Shown here piece after piece: positions 1-8,120 of a stretch of DNA of 64,000 bases. Source of the stretch: Castellaniella hirudinis_A (GTDB lineage: Bacteria; Pseudomonadota; Gammaproteobacteria; Burkholderiales; Burkholderiaceae_B); contig NZ_JBLGTV010000004.1 of the NCBI RefSeq assembly GCF_047468865.1, positions 124,001-188,000 of the forward strand, given 5' to 3'. Below the pieces are notes generated by a model. The model was not told the origin of the DNA, searched no databases, and saw only the letters and a program-made list of their open reading frames with translations. The translations under genes were made by a program, and so were the position numbers. Numbering within the stretch: position 1 is the stretch's first letter; each line of letters starts with the position of its first letter.

Positions 1-194
1 TGCCCTGTGTGCCGGACGCCCTGAAATACCAGTTGGCCGTGGGCGGCCGCTTGGTGGCCATCGTGGGCCACAACCCCATCATGACGGCCTGCCGCATCAC
101 CCGCACCAGCGCGGCCAACTTTGAAACCACCCAGGTCTTCGACACCTGGACCAAGCCGCTGCGCGGCACGGCGCAGTCGCGCTTCACATTCTGA
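1..194 (+). CDS. Protein-L-isoaspartate O-methyltransferase family, C-terminal end (partial)
   Basis: Only the last 60-odd residues are present; the reading frame is already open at the left edge. The visible part has the Pcm-like pattern: VPDAL, then a short helix, then GGRLVAIVG (the strand after the SAM-binding core), ending in a strand-rich tail. Pcm-family enzymes methylate damaged aspartyl residues using SAM, but many Burkholderiales copies are divergent and their substrate is unproven. The catalytic core lies outside the window, so the assignment rests on the tail alone. The stop at 192-194 is followed by a convergent minus-strand gene 24 bases away. Confidence 0.6.
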   Translation, partial: PCVPDALKYQLAVGGRLVAIVGHNPIMTACRITRTSAANFETTQVFDTWTKPLRGTAQSRFTF

Positions 195-218
195 TCCGGC
201 CGGCGGCCGGCCGGGGGA

Positions 219-998
219 TCATGGCCGATGCCCGGGCAGACAGCCGCCGTGCCGCCCGACGGCGCGGCCCGCCGGGTCGTAGCTTTGTTCGCTCAACCAC
301 AGCCGGCCGTCGGCACGGATCGACAGCAGCGTCGAACAGCGCGTGCCATACTGCGTATCCACAATGAAAGGGCTGCTGAACAGCTGCTCACGCGCCACAT
401 CCAGCCCCGTATCGGGCAGCTGATCCACCGCCGCCTGCGTGGTGTCGCGCAGCGCATCGAAAACCCGCTGCGGATGGCGCACCCAATCCGACGCCGGCAA
501 GGCATCGAGGGCGGCCCGCAAGCGCCTGGATTTCGGCCAGGGGGTATCCAGCAAATGATTGGACAGAACATACCGCCCGGGCGCCAGACGCCGGACGACG
601 CCGGCGGGATCGCGGTTGCTCAGGATCCAGACGCCCGCCCGATCCCCCACGATCAGGTTGAACCCGGCCCAGGCCTGGGCATCCTGGCCGATGCCCAGGC
701 AATACGCCTGCGCCGAGGCCGTCCCCAACAGATAGTCACGCACCAGGACGCCTCGTGAAGGGGCATGGGCGGGCGCCGGGACACCGGGTTCCCGATAGTT
801 GGTCAGCAGGGCGAAGCGCCCCCCTTGGGCCCCGCCCAGCCACGTCCCCCCGGCGCTGAGATCGCGCCCGGCAATCACCCGGGGATGTCCGGGCCAGGGC
901 CCGGCCACCGCACTGGGACGGGCGTGGTATTCATCACGATTGGCCGCGACCCGCACCGGCCACTGCGGGTGCCCCAAAGCAAGATACGCAATGCACAT
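219..998 (-). CDS. NRDE family protein (TANGO2-like)
   Basis: A 259-residue protein of the NRDE/TANGO2 family. The family motif NRDE appears near residue 21 (AANRDEYHARP) right after the N-terminal MCIAYLALG strand. A Cys at position 2 is typical of this N-terminal-nucleophile-like fold, although the biochemical role of bacterial members is not settled. The length fits the family. It is the last gene of the minus-strand run ubiJ-ubiB-rfaE2-NRDE, starting 53 bases downstream of the rfaE2 stop, so it is probably co-transcribed. Family membership is well supported; function is not. Confidence 0.8.
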   Translation of the reverse strand: MCIAYLALGHPQWPVRVAANRDEYHARPSAVAGPWPGHPRVIAGRDLSAGGTWLGGAQGGRFALLTNYREPGVPAPAHAPSRGVLVRDYLLGTASAQAYCLGIGQDAQAWAGFNLIVGDRAGVWILSNRDPAGVVRRLAPGRYVLSNHLLDTPWPKSRRLRAALDALPASDWVRHPQRVFDALRDTTQAAVDQLPDTGLDVAREQLFSSPFIVDTQYGTRCSTLLSIRADGRLWLSEQSYDPAGRAVGRHGGCLPGHRP

Positions 999-1051
999 GG
1001 ACTGGTTTCACCTCATGTCCCGACTGCGGGAATCGGCCGCCGGGGCCTGGC

Positions 1052-1618
1052 CTACCGACGGATTTTTTCCAGCAAGGCCGTGGTGGAGCGCTGGTGCTCA
1101 AAGGCGATGGCGACCGCCTGCCCGCCCCAAGCGCGCACCACGGCGGTTTCCGGCAGCGTGTCCATCTCGTAATCGCCGCCCTTCACGATGATGTCGGGGC
1201 GCAGAGCCTGAATCAGCTGCAAGGGGGTATCCTGATCGAACCAGGTCACCACGTCCACGCAGGCCAACGCCGCCAACAACGCGGCGCGATCCGCGCAGGG
1301 ATTCAAGGGACGGTCGGCCCCCTTGCCCAGGCGGCGCACGGAGGCATCCGTGTTCACCGCCACCACCAGCGTGGCCCCCAGCCGGGCGGCCCGATCCAGA
1401 TAGGTGACATGGCCCCGGTGCAGAATGTCGAACACCCCATTGGTGAACACCAAGGGGCGCGGCCAGGCGCCACGGCGCACCGCCCGCAGGCAGGCATCGG
1501 GCGGCAGGATTTTCGATTCGAAACGGGCCCCGGCAGGCCCGGCCGACGGCGCGGCGCCCGCAAAGCCATCCCGGGGCGCGACGGTGTCCGGCCCGCCCGG
1601 CGGCAACGGCGGGATCAT
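1052..1618 (-). CDS. rfaE2: D-glycero-beta-D-manno-heptose 1-phosphate adenylyltransferase
   Basis: Transfers AMP to heptose-1-phosphate to give ADP-heptose for the LPS inner core. It corresponds to the C-terminal half of E. coli HldE; Burkholderiales carry the kinase and adenylyltransferase as separate genes, and the 188-residue length agrees. The cytidylyltransferase-type motif is visible: TNGVFDILHRGH, with the HxGH nucleotide-binding histidines, followed later by IVKGGDY. The chosen ATG at 1616-1618 overlaps the ubiB stop (ATGA), indicating translational coupling; a longer open frame upstream merely runs through ubiB. Residues 1-30 are a variable extension. A GmhA-type isomerase of the same pathway lies at about 29 kb. 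Confidence 0.9.
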   Translation of the reverse strand: MIPPLPPGGPDTVAPRDGFAGAAPSAGPAGARFESKILPPDACLRAVRRGAWPRPLVFTNGVFDILHRGHVTYLDRAARLGATLVVAVNTDASVRRLGKGADRPLNPCADRAALLAALACVDVVTWFDQDTPLQLIQALRPDIIVKGGDYEMDTLPETAVVRAWGGQAVAIAFEHQRSTTALLEKIRR

Positions 1619-3180
1619 GGCCCGATCCCCCGCGTCAAGGCCCAGACGGCCACCCCCAGGCCCACGGCCAGGATGCCGCACAACACCCCCAACAGGCGGT
1701 TGGCGTTTTCCTGGGCGCGGCGCAGGCGTTCGAGCTCGGCCCGCATCGCGGGGCCGGGATCGGGATGATTCAGGCGGGCGTAGGCCAGGCGGGGGATTTG
1801 CGGCAAAATCTGCGCCCACTGGCTGGCTTCCTGATCCAGCCGCTGGCGCAGGCCGCGCAGGCCCACGCGCTGGTGCATCCAGCGTTCTAGAAAGGGCTTG
1901 GCGGTCTGCCAGAGGTCGAGCGCGGGATCCAGTTCGCGGCCCATGCCCTCTACGTTCAGCAGGGTTTTTTGCAGCAGCACCAGTTGGGGCTGGATTTCGA
2001 CGTTGAAGCGGCGCGAGGTCTGGAACAGGCGCAACAGCACCTGCCCCAGGGAAATTTCAGCCAGGGGGCGGTCGAAATAGGGTTCGCACACCGCGCGCAC
2101 CGCGCCTTCGAGTTCTTCTTCGCGGGTGGTGGGCGGCACCCAGCCGGATTCGATGTGCAACTGCGCCACGCGGCGGTAATCGCGGCGGAAGAACGCCAGG
2201 AAATTCTGCGCCAGATAGTTTTTGTCGAACTCGGACAGCGAACCGACGATGCCGAAATCCAGCGCGATATAGCGCCCCAGGGTTTCGGGCGCATCCGAGA
2301 CATAAATATTGCCGGGATGCATGTCCGCGTGAAAAAATCCATCGGTGAACACCTGCATGAAAAAGATTTCCACGCCCTGGCGCGCCAGCAGGGGAATATC
2401 GACGCCGATTTCGCGCAGATGCGCCACCCGGCTGACCGGCACGCCACGCATGCGCTGCATGGTGAACACCTGGCTGGTGCAGTATTCCCAGACGACTTCG
2501 GGCACCATCAGCAGGCTGGCCCGGTCGGTATCCGGGCCGAAATTGCGCCGCAACTGGCTGCAATTGGCCGCCTCGCGGATCAGATCCAGTTCGTCGTGCA
2601 GGTATTTATCGAATTCGGCCACGACTTCACGCGGCTTCAGGCGGCGGCCATCGGGCGCCAGGCGTTCGACCAGCCCGGCCAGGGAGCGCAACAGGGTCAG
2701 GTCGCGCTCGATGGCCGCCTGCATGCCGGGGCGCAAGACCTTGACCGCGACTTCGCGGCCATCATGCAGCACCGCGAAATGCACCTGGGCGATGGAGGCC
2801 GAGGCGACAGGATCGCGCTGGAACTGGGCGAACAGCGTCTGCGGCGCGGCACCCAGCGACGCCTGGATGATGGCGGCCGCCTGATCCGATGGAAACGGCG
2901 GCACGCGGTCTTGCAGGCGGGCGAGCTCGTCGGCGATGTCGGCGGGCACCAGATCCCGGCGGGTGGACAGCACCTGGCCGAACTTGACGTAAATGGGGCC
3001 CAGGGTTTCCAGCGCCAGGCGCAGGCGCACGCCGCGCGGCTGCCGCGGCACCCGTCCCAGGCGCGCCAAACGCAAGGCATGGTGCGCCCACGGATGCTGC
3101 AGGCCGGACAGCACCAGCTCGTCCAGGCGATGGCGCAGGCAGACCCAGAGGATGTAGACGAGGCGAAAGAACGTCAGCAT
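1615..3180 (-). CDS. ubiB: Ubiquinone biosynthesis atypical kinase/ATPase UbiB
   Basis: Member of the ABC1/ADCK/UbiB atypical kinase family, which supports ubiquinone assembly at the inner membrane, probably through ATPase activity on the Ubi complex. Visible signatures are the KxGQ motif (KFGQVLSTRRD) near residue 65, an ATP-site lysine in EVAVKVLRP, the catalytic-loop region FFHADMHPGNIYV, and a DFG motif in ALDFGIVG. Two hydrophobic C-terminal stretches (about residues 495-515) anchor it. The start at MLTFFRLVYILW gives 521 residues, close to the family norm; the open frame continues 26 codons upstream into ubiJ. It overlaps ubiJ by 7 bases and rfaE2 by 4. Confidence 0.95.
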   Translation of the reverse strand: MLTFFRLVYILWVCLRHRLDELVLSGLQHPWAHHALRLARLGRVPRQPRGVRLRLALETLGPIYVKFGQVLSTRRDLVPADIADELARLQDRVPPFPSDQAAAIIQASLGAAPQTLFAQFQRDPVASASIAQVHFAVLHDGREVAVKVLRPGMQAAIERDLTLLRSLAGLVERLAPDGRRLKPREVVAEFDKYLHDELDLIREAANCSQLRRNFGPDTDRASLLMVPEVVWEYCTSQVFTMQRMRGVPVSRVAHLREIGVDIPLLARQGVEIFFMQVFTDGFFHADMHPGNIYVSDAPETLGRYIALDFGIVGSLSEFDKNYLAQNFLAFFRRDYRRVAQLHIESGWVPPTTREEELEGAVRAVCEPYFDRPLAEISLGQVLLRLFQTSRRFNVEIQPQLVLLQKTLLNVEGMGRELDPALDLWQTAKPFLERWMHQRVGLRGLRQRLDQEASQWAQILPQIPRLAYARLNHPDPGPAMRAELERLRRAQENANRLLGVLCGILAVGLGVAVWALTRGIGP

Positions 3181-3791
3181 GACGCCCCCGGCAGGCTTTG
3201 CAGACGCGCTTCCAGGCGATCCAGGCGCTGGCTCAAGGACTGCGCCTCGGCCCGCCATTGCTGGAAGGGCGCGCTGCGCAGGGCCAGGCCGGATTCTTCG
3301 GCGAGGTATTCCGCCAGATTGTCCTGCGCCCGCCCCGCCGACTGGCGCAGGCCCGCCGCCACGCGGCGGACGCCGTCGGTCAGGCGCGCGGCCAGGGGGT
3401 CGCCCACCACGCGGGCCAGGTCATCCTCGACGTCCCAGCGCAAATCCCGGGCCAGTTCGGACACCAGATGCGCCAGGCCGGCATCCCCCTGGATGTTGGC
3501 CAGCGCGGTCACCCCGGCCAGGCCTTGGCGGCGCCAGGCGCTGGGCAGGTCGCGCAGGCGATCCGCCGCGACGGACAAGGTGACATCGGGCACGATGACG
3601 GCTTCGCATCGCCGCAGATCCCCTTGCGCGCCGATGCTGGCTTGCAGCGACCACGCCCCCGCCGACAGACGAATGGACTTGCCCGCATGGGCGGCCAGGC
3701 GTTCGGCCGCCCAGGGTTCGCGGCGCAGCAAGGCATTCAGGCCCTGCAGGATCAGGGCGGCGGGATGGGGCGGAAAAAAGGGAATGGGCAT
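3174..3791 (-). CDS. ubiJ: Ubiquinone biosynthesis accessory factor UbiJ (SCP2 domain)
   Basis: A 205-residue protein with an N-terminal SCP2/sterol-carrier-like lipid-binding domain (about 15-120) and a C-terminal region ending in a coiled coil (SLSQRLDRLEARLQSL). UbiJ binds ubiquinone intermediates and organises the soluble Ubi complex with UbiK. Identification rests on the fold-like pattern and on position directly upstream of ubiB and downstream of ubiE, the order seen in many proteobacteria. Sequence is poorly conserved in this family, so context carries weight. The ATG at 3791 opens MPIPFFPPHPAALILQGLN; an upstream in-frame extension is not convincing. Confidence 0.85.
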   Translation of the reverse strand: MPIPFFPPHPAALILQGLNALLRREPWAAERLAAHAGKSIRLSAGAWSLQASIGAQGDLRRCEAVIVPDVTLSVAADRLRDLPSAWRRQGLAGVTALANIQGDAGLAHLVSELARDLRWDVEDDLARVVGDPLAARLTDGVRRVAAGLRQSAGRAQDNLAEYLAEESGLALRSAPFQQWRAEAQSLSQRLDRLEARLQSLPGASC

Positions 3792-3949
3792 AGGCGCGCA
3801 CAACGATACACGCGGCCCGCACCGGGGCGGGCCAGATATATCCGGTAAACACAGAGGAAAGCCGGCGGCGGCACGCGGGCCGCCGCCAAAACACCAGTTT
3901 ACTTGGTTTACCCGCCCACGCGGCAAGCCATGGGCCGGGATGGCGGCGC

Positions 3950-3974
3950 AAAACGCCCCGGACAAGCCGGGGCG
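3950..3974 (-). terminator. Rho-independent terminator of the Tim44-like gene
   Basis: A perfect 8-bp stem (CGCCCCGG at 3954-3961 with CCGGGGCG at 3967-3974) with a 5-base loop. Read on the minus strand it is followed by TTTT (3950-3953). It lies 38 bases past the stop of the Tim44-like gene and separates it from ubiJ. The remaining 3792-4011 region must then hold the ubiJ-ubiB-rfaE2 promoter, which I cannot place exactly. Confidence 0.7.
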
Positions 3975-4011
3975 AACTGTGCGGTATCGCGGCCCGGGGC
4001 CGGCGCCCGGC

Positions 4012-4995
4012 TTAGTGGGGCGGATTGAGCTGCTGGATACCGGCCAGCAGCCAACCGGCGCCATCGGCCTTGTAAAGGTTCCAGACTTCTTCCAGCCGGG
4101 TGGTCTCGGCGCCGGAGGCCTCGCGCAGCATGCCGGAATAACGCACGCTGGCCAGGTGGCCCCCCGCCACGGTTTCGATACCCATGAGTTCCGCATTCAA
4201 CAGGACGATTTCCGTGCGGTTGCCCTCGGCCGCCTGGGGCAGGCTGGGGGTGATTTCGGCCAGCAGATCGTCGGTCAGGTATTCGCGCAGGGCATCGCGG
4301 TTGCCGGCGTCCCAGAGCGACTGGATTTGCGTGAACTGCTGTTTGGCCTGCGCCAGAAAGGCGGGCACGTCGAAATCGGCCGGAATGAACCAGGCGGGAT
4401 CCTGGGGGGCCGGGGCGACTGCGGGGCTGACCGCCGCAGCAGCCGGCGCGGCCGCCGCGCCACCGCCGGAAGACGCGCCAAAGCCGCCAGGCGCCGCGCC
4501 AGGCCCTTGCGCCTGGCGGTAGCTGTTGCCGCCCGGCCCGCCCGCCGCGCCCGCGGCCGCCAGCGGCGAACGCTGGCCCCGCAGACGGCGCACCAGGAAC
4601 ATGACGGCGAACACCACCAGCCCGATCAGCAGCGCGCTGGAGAGGAATTCGAGGAAGGCCCCCGACAGCCCCAGGCTGGAGAGCAAGGCGGCGATGCCCA
4701 GGCCGGCGGCGATGCCGGCCAGCGGGCCCAGCCAGCGCGACATGCCGGATTTGGCCGCACCGGCGGCCGCCGCCGTACCCGCCGCCCCCGCAGCGGGCGC
4801 GGCGGCCCGCTGGGCGGTATTGGCGGCCGGCGGCGTCACGGCCGAACGCTGCTTGGTGATATTGGTGGACTGGCGGCCAAAGCTCAGGCCCCCTCCCATA
4901 CGGCGCGCTTCGGCAGTCGAAGTGACCGTCAGCATGACCAGAGCCGCCATCAGCAGCAGGGTCGCCACGATCCAGCGAGGCATTTGAACAAACAT
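4012..4995 (-). CDS. Tim44-like domain protein, membrane-anchored
   Basis: A 327-residue protein. After an N-terminal hydrophobic segment (about 9-28) comes the family hallmark EARRMGGGLSFGRQS, then an Ala/Pro-rich linker, two membrane segments near 110-150 (GIAAGLGIAALLSSLGL and LLIGLVVFAVMFLV), another Ala/Gly/Pro-rich linker and a C-terminal Tim44 domain (about 205-327). Bacterial Tim44-like proteins of this type are common in betaproteobacteria near ubiE/ubiB; their function is unknown, and the domain binds membranes in mitochondrial import. Start chosen at MFVQMPRWIVATLL; the much longer open frame upstream runs antiparallel in sense to ubiE codons and is not credible. A terminator flanks each side, so it is monocistronic. 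Confidence 0.85.
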   Translation of the reverse strand: MFVQMPRWIVATLLLMAALVMLTVTSTAEARRMGGGLSFGRQSTNITKQRSAVTPPAANTAQRAAAPAAGAAGTAAAAGAAKSGMSRWLGPLAGIAAGLGIAALLSSLGLSGAFLEFLSSALLIGLVVFAVMFLVRRLRGQRSPLAAAGAAGGPGGNSYRQAQGPGAAPGGFGASSGGGAAAAPAAAAVSPAVAPAPQDPAWFIPADFDVPAFLAQAKQQFTQIQSLWDAGNRDALREYLTDDLLAEITPSLPQAAEGNRTEIVLLNAELMGIETVAGGHLASVRYSGMLREASGAETTRLEEVWNLYKADGAGWLLAGIQQLNPPH

Positions 4996-5084
4996 GGTGT
5001 CTCCGCGAATAGGTCGGTGGTGAAAATAGAAACCAGCAAAAGCCGCCAGCAAAGCTGACAACAAGCTGAACATTCGTAAATTAC

Positions 5085-5113
5085 CATAAAAACGGGGCTG
5101 CGCATGCAGCCCC
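5085..5113 (-). terminator. Rho-independent terminator of ubiE
   Basis: Perfect inverted repeat GGGGCTGC (5094-5101), loop GCAT, GCAGCCCC (5106-5113). On the minus strand the stem is followed by GTTTTTAT (5086-5093). It sits 35 bases after the ubiE stop, a textbook position. Confidence 0.85.
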
Positions 5114-5147
5114 TGGGCAATTCTGGGTAAAAATTTCCCGGCCAAGG

Positions 5148-5912
5148 TCAATCCAGACGCACCCCTTCGTGCAGGGCCACCACCCCGGCGGTCATGTTGA
5201 AATACTGCACCCGCTCGAAGCCCACCGCGCGCATCAGGTCGGCCAGCGTTTCCTGATCCGGGTGCATGCGGATGGATTCGGCCAGATAACGGTAGCTGGC
5301 CTCGTCGGCGGCCACGAATTTGCCGATCTTGGGCAGGATATTGAAGGAATACCAGTCGTAGGCCGGGGCCAGCGCGGGCGCCACCCGGGAGAATTCCAGC
5401 ACCAGCAGCTTGCCGCCGGGCTTCAGCACCCGGCGCATTTCGGCCAGGGCGCGGTCTTTGTGGGTCATGTTGCGCAGCCCGAAGGCCACCGACACCCGGT
5501 CGAAATACCGATCCGGGAAAGGCAGGGATTCGGCATCGCACACGGCCACCGGGGTGACCAGTCCGCGATCCAGCAGGCGATCCCGGCCCACCTGCAGCAT
5601 GGAAGCATTGATGTCCGTCAGCCAGACTTGGCCCGTGGGGCCCGCCCGGCGGGCGAAGGCGCGGGCCAGGTCGCCGGTGCCCCCGGCGATGTCCAGCACC
5701 CGCATGCCCGCGCGCACCTGCGCCCGCCCGATAGTGAAGGCTTTCCAGGCGCGGTGCAGGCCGCCGGACATCAGGTCGTTCATGATGTCGTAGCGCTTGG
5801 CGACGGAATGAAAGACCTCGGCCACACGCCGGGCCTTGTCGGCCTCGTGCACGGTCTCGAAGCCAAAGTGTGTCTGCGGCCCGGGGCCGGCGGCGTCGGA
5901 TGGTTCTGTCAT
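5148..5912 (-). CDS. ubiE: Demethylmenaquinone/2-polyprenyl-methoxybenzoquinol methyltransferase UbiE
   Basis: SAM-dependent C-methyltransferase acting in ubiquinone (and, where present, menaquinone) synthesis. Visible are FGFETV near the N-terminus, KRYDIMNDLMS, the SAM-binding motif VLDIAGGTGDLA, and the family signature GLRNMTHKDRALAEM followed by RVLKPGGKLLVLEFS. Length is 254 residues, as expected. The start could be MTEPSDAAG (5912, used here) or seven codons upstream at 5933 (MRYDTPI). It is monocistronic, with a strong terminator behind it and a divergent phoB ahead. Confidence 0.95.
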   Translation of the reverse strand: MTEPSDAAGPGPQTHFGFETVHEADKARRVAEVFHSVAKRYDIMNDLMSGGLHRAWKAFTIGRAQVRAGMRVLDIAGGTGDLARAFARRAGPTGQVWLTDINASMLQVGRDRLLDRGLVTPVAVCDAESLPFPDRYFDRVSVAFGLRNMTHKDRALAEMRRVLKPGGKLLVLEFSRVAPALAPAYDWYSFNILPKIGKFVAADEASYRYLAESIRMHPDQETLADLMRAVGFERVQYFNMTAGVVALHEGVRLD

Positions 5913-5970
5913 GATAGGCGTATCGTACCGCATCCCCAAGCGGTTCGCGGACGCGAAAATCCCGGATATC

Positions 5971-6008
5971 GTCACAGGAATGAAATAATGTGACGGTATC
6001 ATGACCTT
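5971..6008. promoter_or_regulatory. Candidate Pho box / dyad in the ubiE-phoB intergenic region
   Basis: On the minus strand GGTCAT and CGTCACATT occur exactly 11 bases apart (GTCAT 6005-6001, GTCAC 5994-5990), the period and core of the PhoB direct repeat (CTGTCAT-type units). The same stretch also forms an inverted repeat GTCACA (5971-5976) and TGTGAC (5989-5994). It lies 45-80 bases upstream of phoB. The orientation is opposite to that expected for simple activation of phoB, so this is a candidate only. Confidence 0.35.
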
Positions 6009-6050
6009 GCTCAAAGGGGCGCACACGCCCGGACTCTCTATGCTGCCGTC

Positions 6051-6743
6051 ATGCCTGCCACGATACTGATCATTGAAGACGAACCGGCCATCCTGGAACT
6101 GCTGTCGGTCAACCTGCGGCACGCGGGCTATGCCATCCGCACCGCCCAGGACACCCGCCAGGCGCAAGACCAGATCCGCGACGTTCTGCCGGATCTGATC
6201 CTGCTGGACTGGATGCTGCCCGACCAACCCGGCATCCGCCTGGCAAAACAGCTGCGGACCGCCACGCGCACACGCGAAATCCCCCTCATCATGCTGACTG
6301 CCCGGGGGGCGGAACAAGACAAGGTCGACGGCCTGGAGGCCGGCGCCGACGACTACCTGACCAAGCCGTTTTCGGTGCGCGAACTGCTGGCCCGGATCAA
6401 ATCCCTGCTGCGCCGCCGCGCCCCGCAGCTGACCCCGGATCCGATCCAGGCGGGCGGCCTGATCCTGGATCCCGAGGCCCGCCGGGTGTCCTGCGCCGGT
6501 CAGGATCTGCCCATGGGGCCTTCCGAATTCCGCCTGCTGCATTTTCTCATCACGCATCCCCAGCGGGTCTACAGCCGCAGCCAGTTGCTCGACCAGGTCT
6601 GGGGCGATCACGTCTTTCTGGAAGAACGCACGGTGGACGTCCACATTCGCCGCCTGCGCAAGGCCCTGACGCCGGCGGGCCAGGAAAACCGGATCGAAAC
6701 CGTCCGCGGCGCCGGTTACCGCTTCAGCGGCGCGCCCTCATGA
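6051..6743 (+). CDS. phoB: Phosphate regulon response regulator PhoB
   Basis: A 230-residue OmpR/PhoB-type response regulator: receiver domain (about 3-118) with acidic pocket IIEDE, phospho-acceptor Asp53 in LLDWMLP and Lys105 in TKPFS, then a winged-helix DNA-binding domain (about 130-228). The stretch MGPSEFRLLHFLITHPQRVY followed by SRSQLLDQVWG is very close to PhoB proper, which separates it from other OmpR-type regulators. Its stop overlaps the phoR start (ATGA). No pst or phoU genes are adjacent. Confidence 0.9.
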   Translation: MPATILIIEDEPAILELLSVNLRHAGYAIRTAQDTRQAQDQIRDVLPDLILLDWMLPDQPGIRLAKQLRTATRTREIPLIMLTARGAEQDKVDGLEAGADDYLTKPFSVRELLARIKSLLRRRAPQLTPDPIQAGGLILDPEARRVSCAGQDLPMGPSEFRLLHFLITHPQRVYSRSQLLDQVWGDHVFLEERTVDVHIRRLRKALTPAGQENRIETVRGAGYRFSGAPS

Positions 6744-8071
6744 GCAAAACGCTGGTTTCCGTTGCGCTGTGGGCCCTGGGCGGCTGGCTGCTGGGGGCCT
6801 GGCTGGGCGCCGCCACGGGCTGGGCGGTGTTTGCCCTGGGCTTGCTGGCCATGGTTCTGGTCAGCGGCCTGCAACTATCGCGCATCGCCCGCTGGGTGCG
6901 GCGCATCGACGACCCGCCGCCGCCTTCGGTTGGCCCCTGGGATGAAATCCTGGCCCCGATCTACCGGAAACTGAAGCGCAACCGGCTGGATCTGAAAGAA
7001 AGCCAGCGCCATTTCCGGCGCGCCTTGCTGGCCGCCGAAGCCCTGCCGGACGGGGCCCTGACCCTGGCCTCGGACAAGTCCCTGCTGTGGTGCAACCAGA
7101 CCGCCGTCGGCCACCTGGGCCTGGATCTGAGCCGCGACCGCGGCCACAGCATCCTGAACATCATCCGCGCCCCCGAATTCGCCCGCTACGCCCACCGGGA
7201 TCATTGGGACAAACCGCTGATTCTGCACCTGGGGCACGGGCCTTACACGCGCACGCTGCTGCTGCACATGACCCCCTACGCGGCCGGGCAGTTCCTGCTG
7301 GTGACCCGGGACATCACTCAGATCGAGCGGCTGGAAAACACCCGCAAGGATTTCGTCGCCAATGTGTCGCACGAAATGCGCACGCCCCTGACGGTGCTGT
7401 CCGGCTTCATCGAAACCCTGCTGGATCTGCCCGACGAGGCCATCCCCGTGGCGCAGCGCCAGCAATACCTGCGCCTGATGGAACAGCAAGCCCGCAACAT
7501 GCAGGCCCTGGTCTCGGATCTGCTGACGCTCTCCTCCCTGGAAAGCTCGCCCCACGGGCCGGGCGAGCCCGTCGCGCTGGCCCCGGTGATCCGCGACGCC
7601 CTGACGCAATGCCAGGCGCTGTCCAACGAGCGGCACCAGTTCGACATCCAGATCAGCGACACGCTGCGCATCGTCGGGCAGGCCTCGGAACTGGCCTCGG
7701 CCATCGGCAACCTGCTGACCAATGCCGTGCGCTACACCCCTTCGGGGGGCGTCATCCGCGTGCGCTGGTGCCTGCAACCCGACGGCCAGGCCTGCTACCA
7801 GGTGTCGGACACCGGCATCGGCATCGACGAAGCCGTCATCCCGCGCCTGACCGAACGGTTTTTCCGGGTGGATCGGGGCCGATCCCGGGCCACGGGCGGC
7901 ACCGGCCTGGGGCTGGCCATCACCAAGCACGTGGTGCTGCGCCACCAGGCCAGCCTGGACATCGCCAGCACGCCGGGCGAAGGCAGCACCTTCACGATCC
8001 GCTTTCCAGCCAGCCGGGTATGCAGCCGCGCGCCGGACGCGCAGCCGGACGCGGACGCCCCGCGCCGGTAA
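6740..8071 (+). CDS. phoR: Phosphate regulon sensor histidine kinase PhoR
   Basis: A 443-residue membrane histidine kinase, partner of the preceding phoB (4-base overlap). Two N-terminal hydrophobic segments (about 7-44) without a large periplasmic domain match PhoR, which senses phosphate status through the Pst/PhoU complex. A PAS-like region (about 95-195) precedes the H-box FVANVSHEMRTPLTVL with phospho-acceptor His211. The N box (IGNLLTNAVRY) and G boxes (DTGIGI, GGTGLGLAI) complete the catalytic domain. The C-terminal 25 residues are variable and Asp/Arg-rich. Confidence 0.9.
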   Translation: MSKTLVSVALWALGGWLLGAWLGAATGWAVFALGLLAMVLVSGLQLSRIARWVRRIDDPPPPSVGPWDEILAPIYRKLKRNRLDLKESQRHFRRALLAAEALPDGALTLASDKSLLWCNQTAVGHLGLDLSRDRGHSILNIIRAPEFARYAHRDHWDKPLILHLGHGPYTRTLLLHMTPYAAGQFLLVTRDITQIERLENTRKDFVANVSHEMRTPLTVLSGFIETLLDLPDEAIPVAQRQQYLRLMEQQARNMQALVSDLLTLSSLESSPHGPGEPVALAPVIRDALTQCQALSNERHQFDIQISDTLRIVGQASELASAIGNLLTNAVRYTPSGGVIRVRWCLQPDGQACYQVSDTGIGIDEAVIPRLTERFFRVDRGRSRATGGTGLGLAITKHVVLRHQASLDIASTPGEGSTFTIRFPASRVCSRAPDAQPDADAPRR

Positions 8072-8120
8072 GCGCGAAGACGCGCCGGCCGTTTACCTTT
8101 TCTCGTCTACTGTTTACTGT

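Noticed and set aside
1969..5058. A 1029-codon open frame on the plus strand
   Set aside because: It is antisense to ubiB, ubiJ and the Tim44-like gene, has shadow composition (His/Gln/Arg-rich) and no family resemblance.
4996..6024. Long N-terminal extension of the Tim44-like frame
   Set aside because: It runs through ubiE in another frame and across the ubiE terminator; the real start is MFVQMPRW at 4995.
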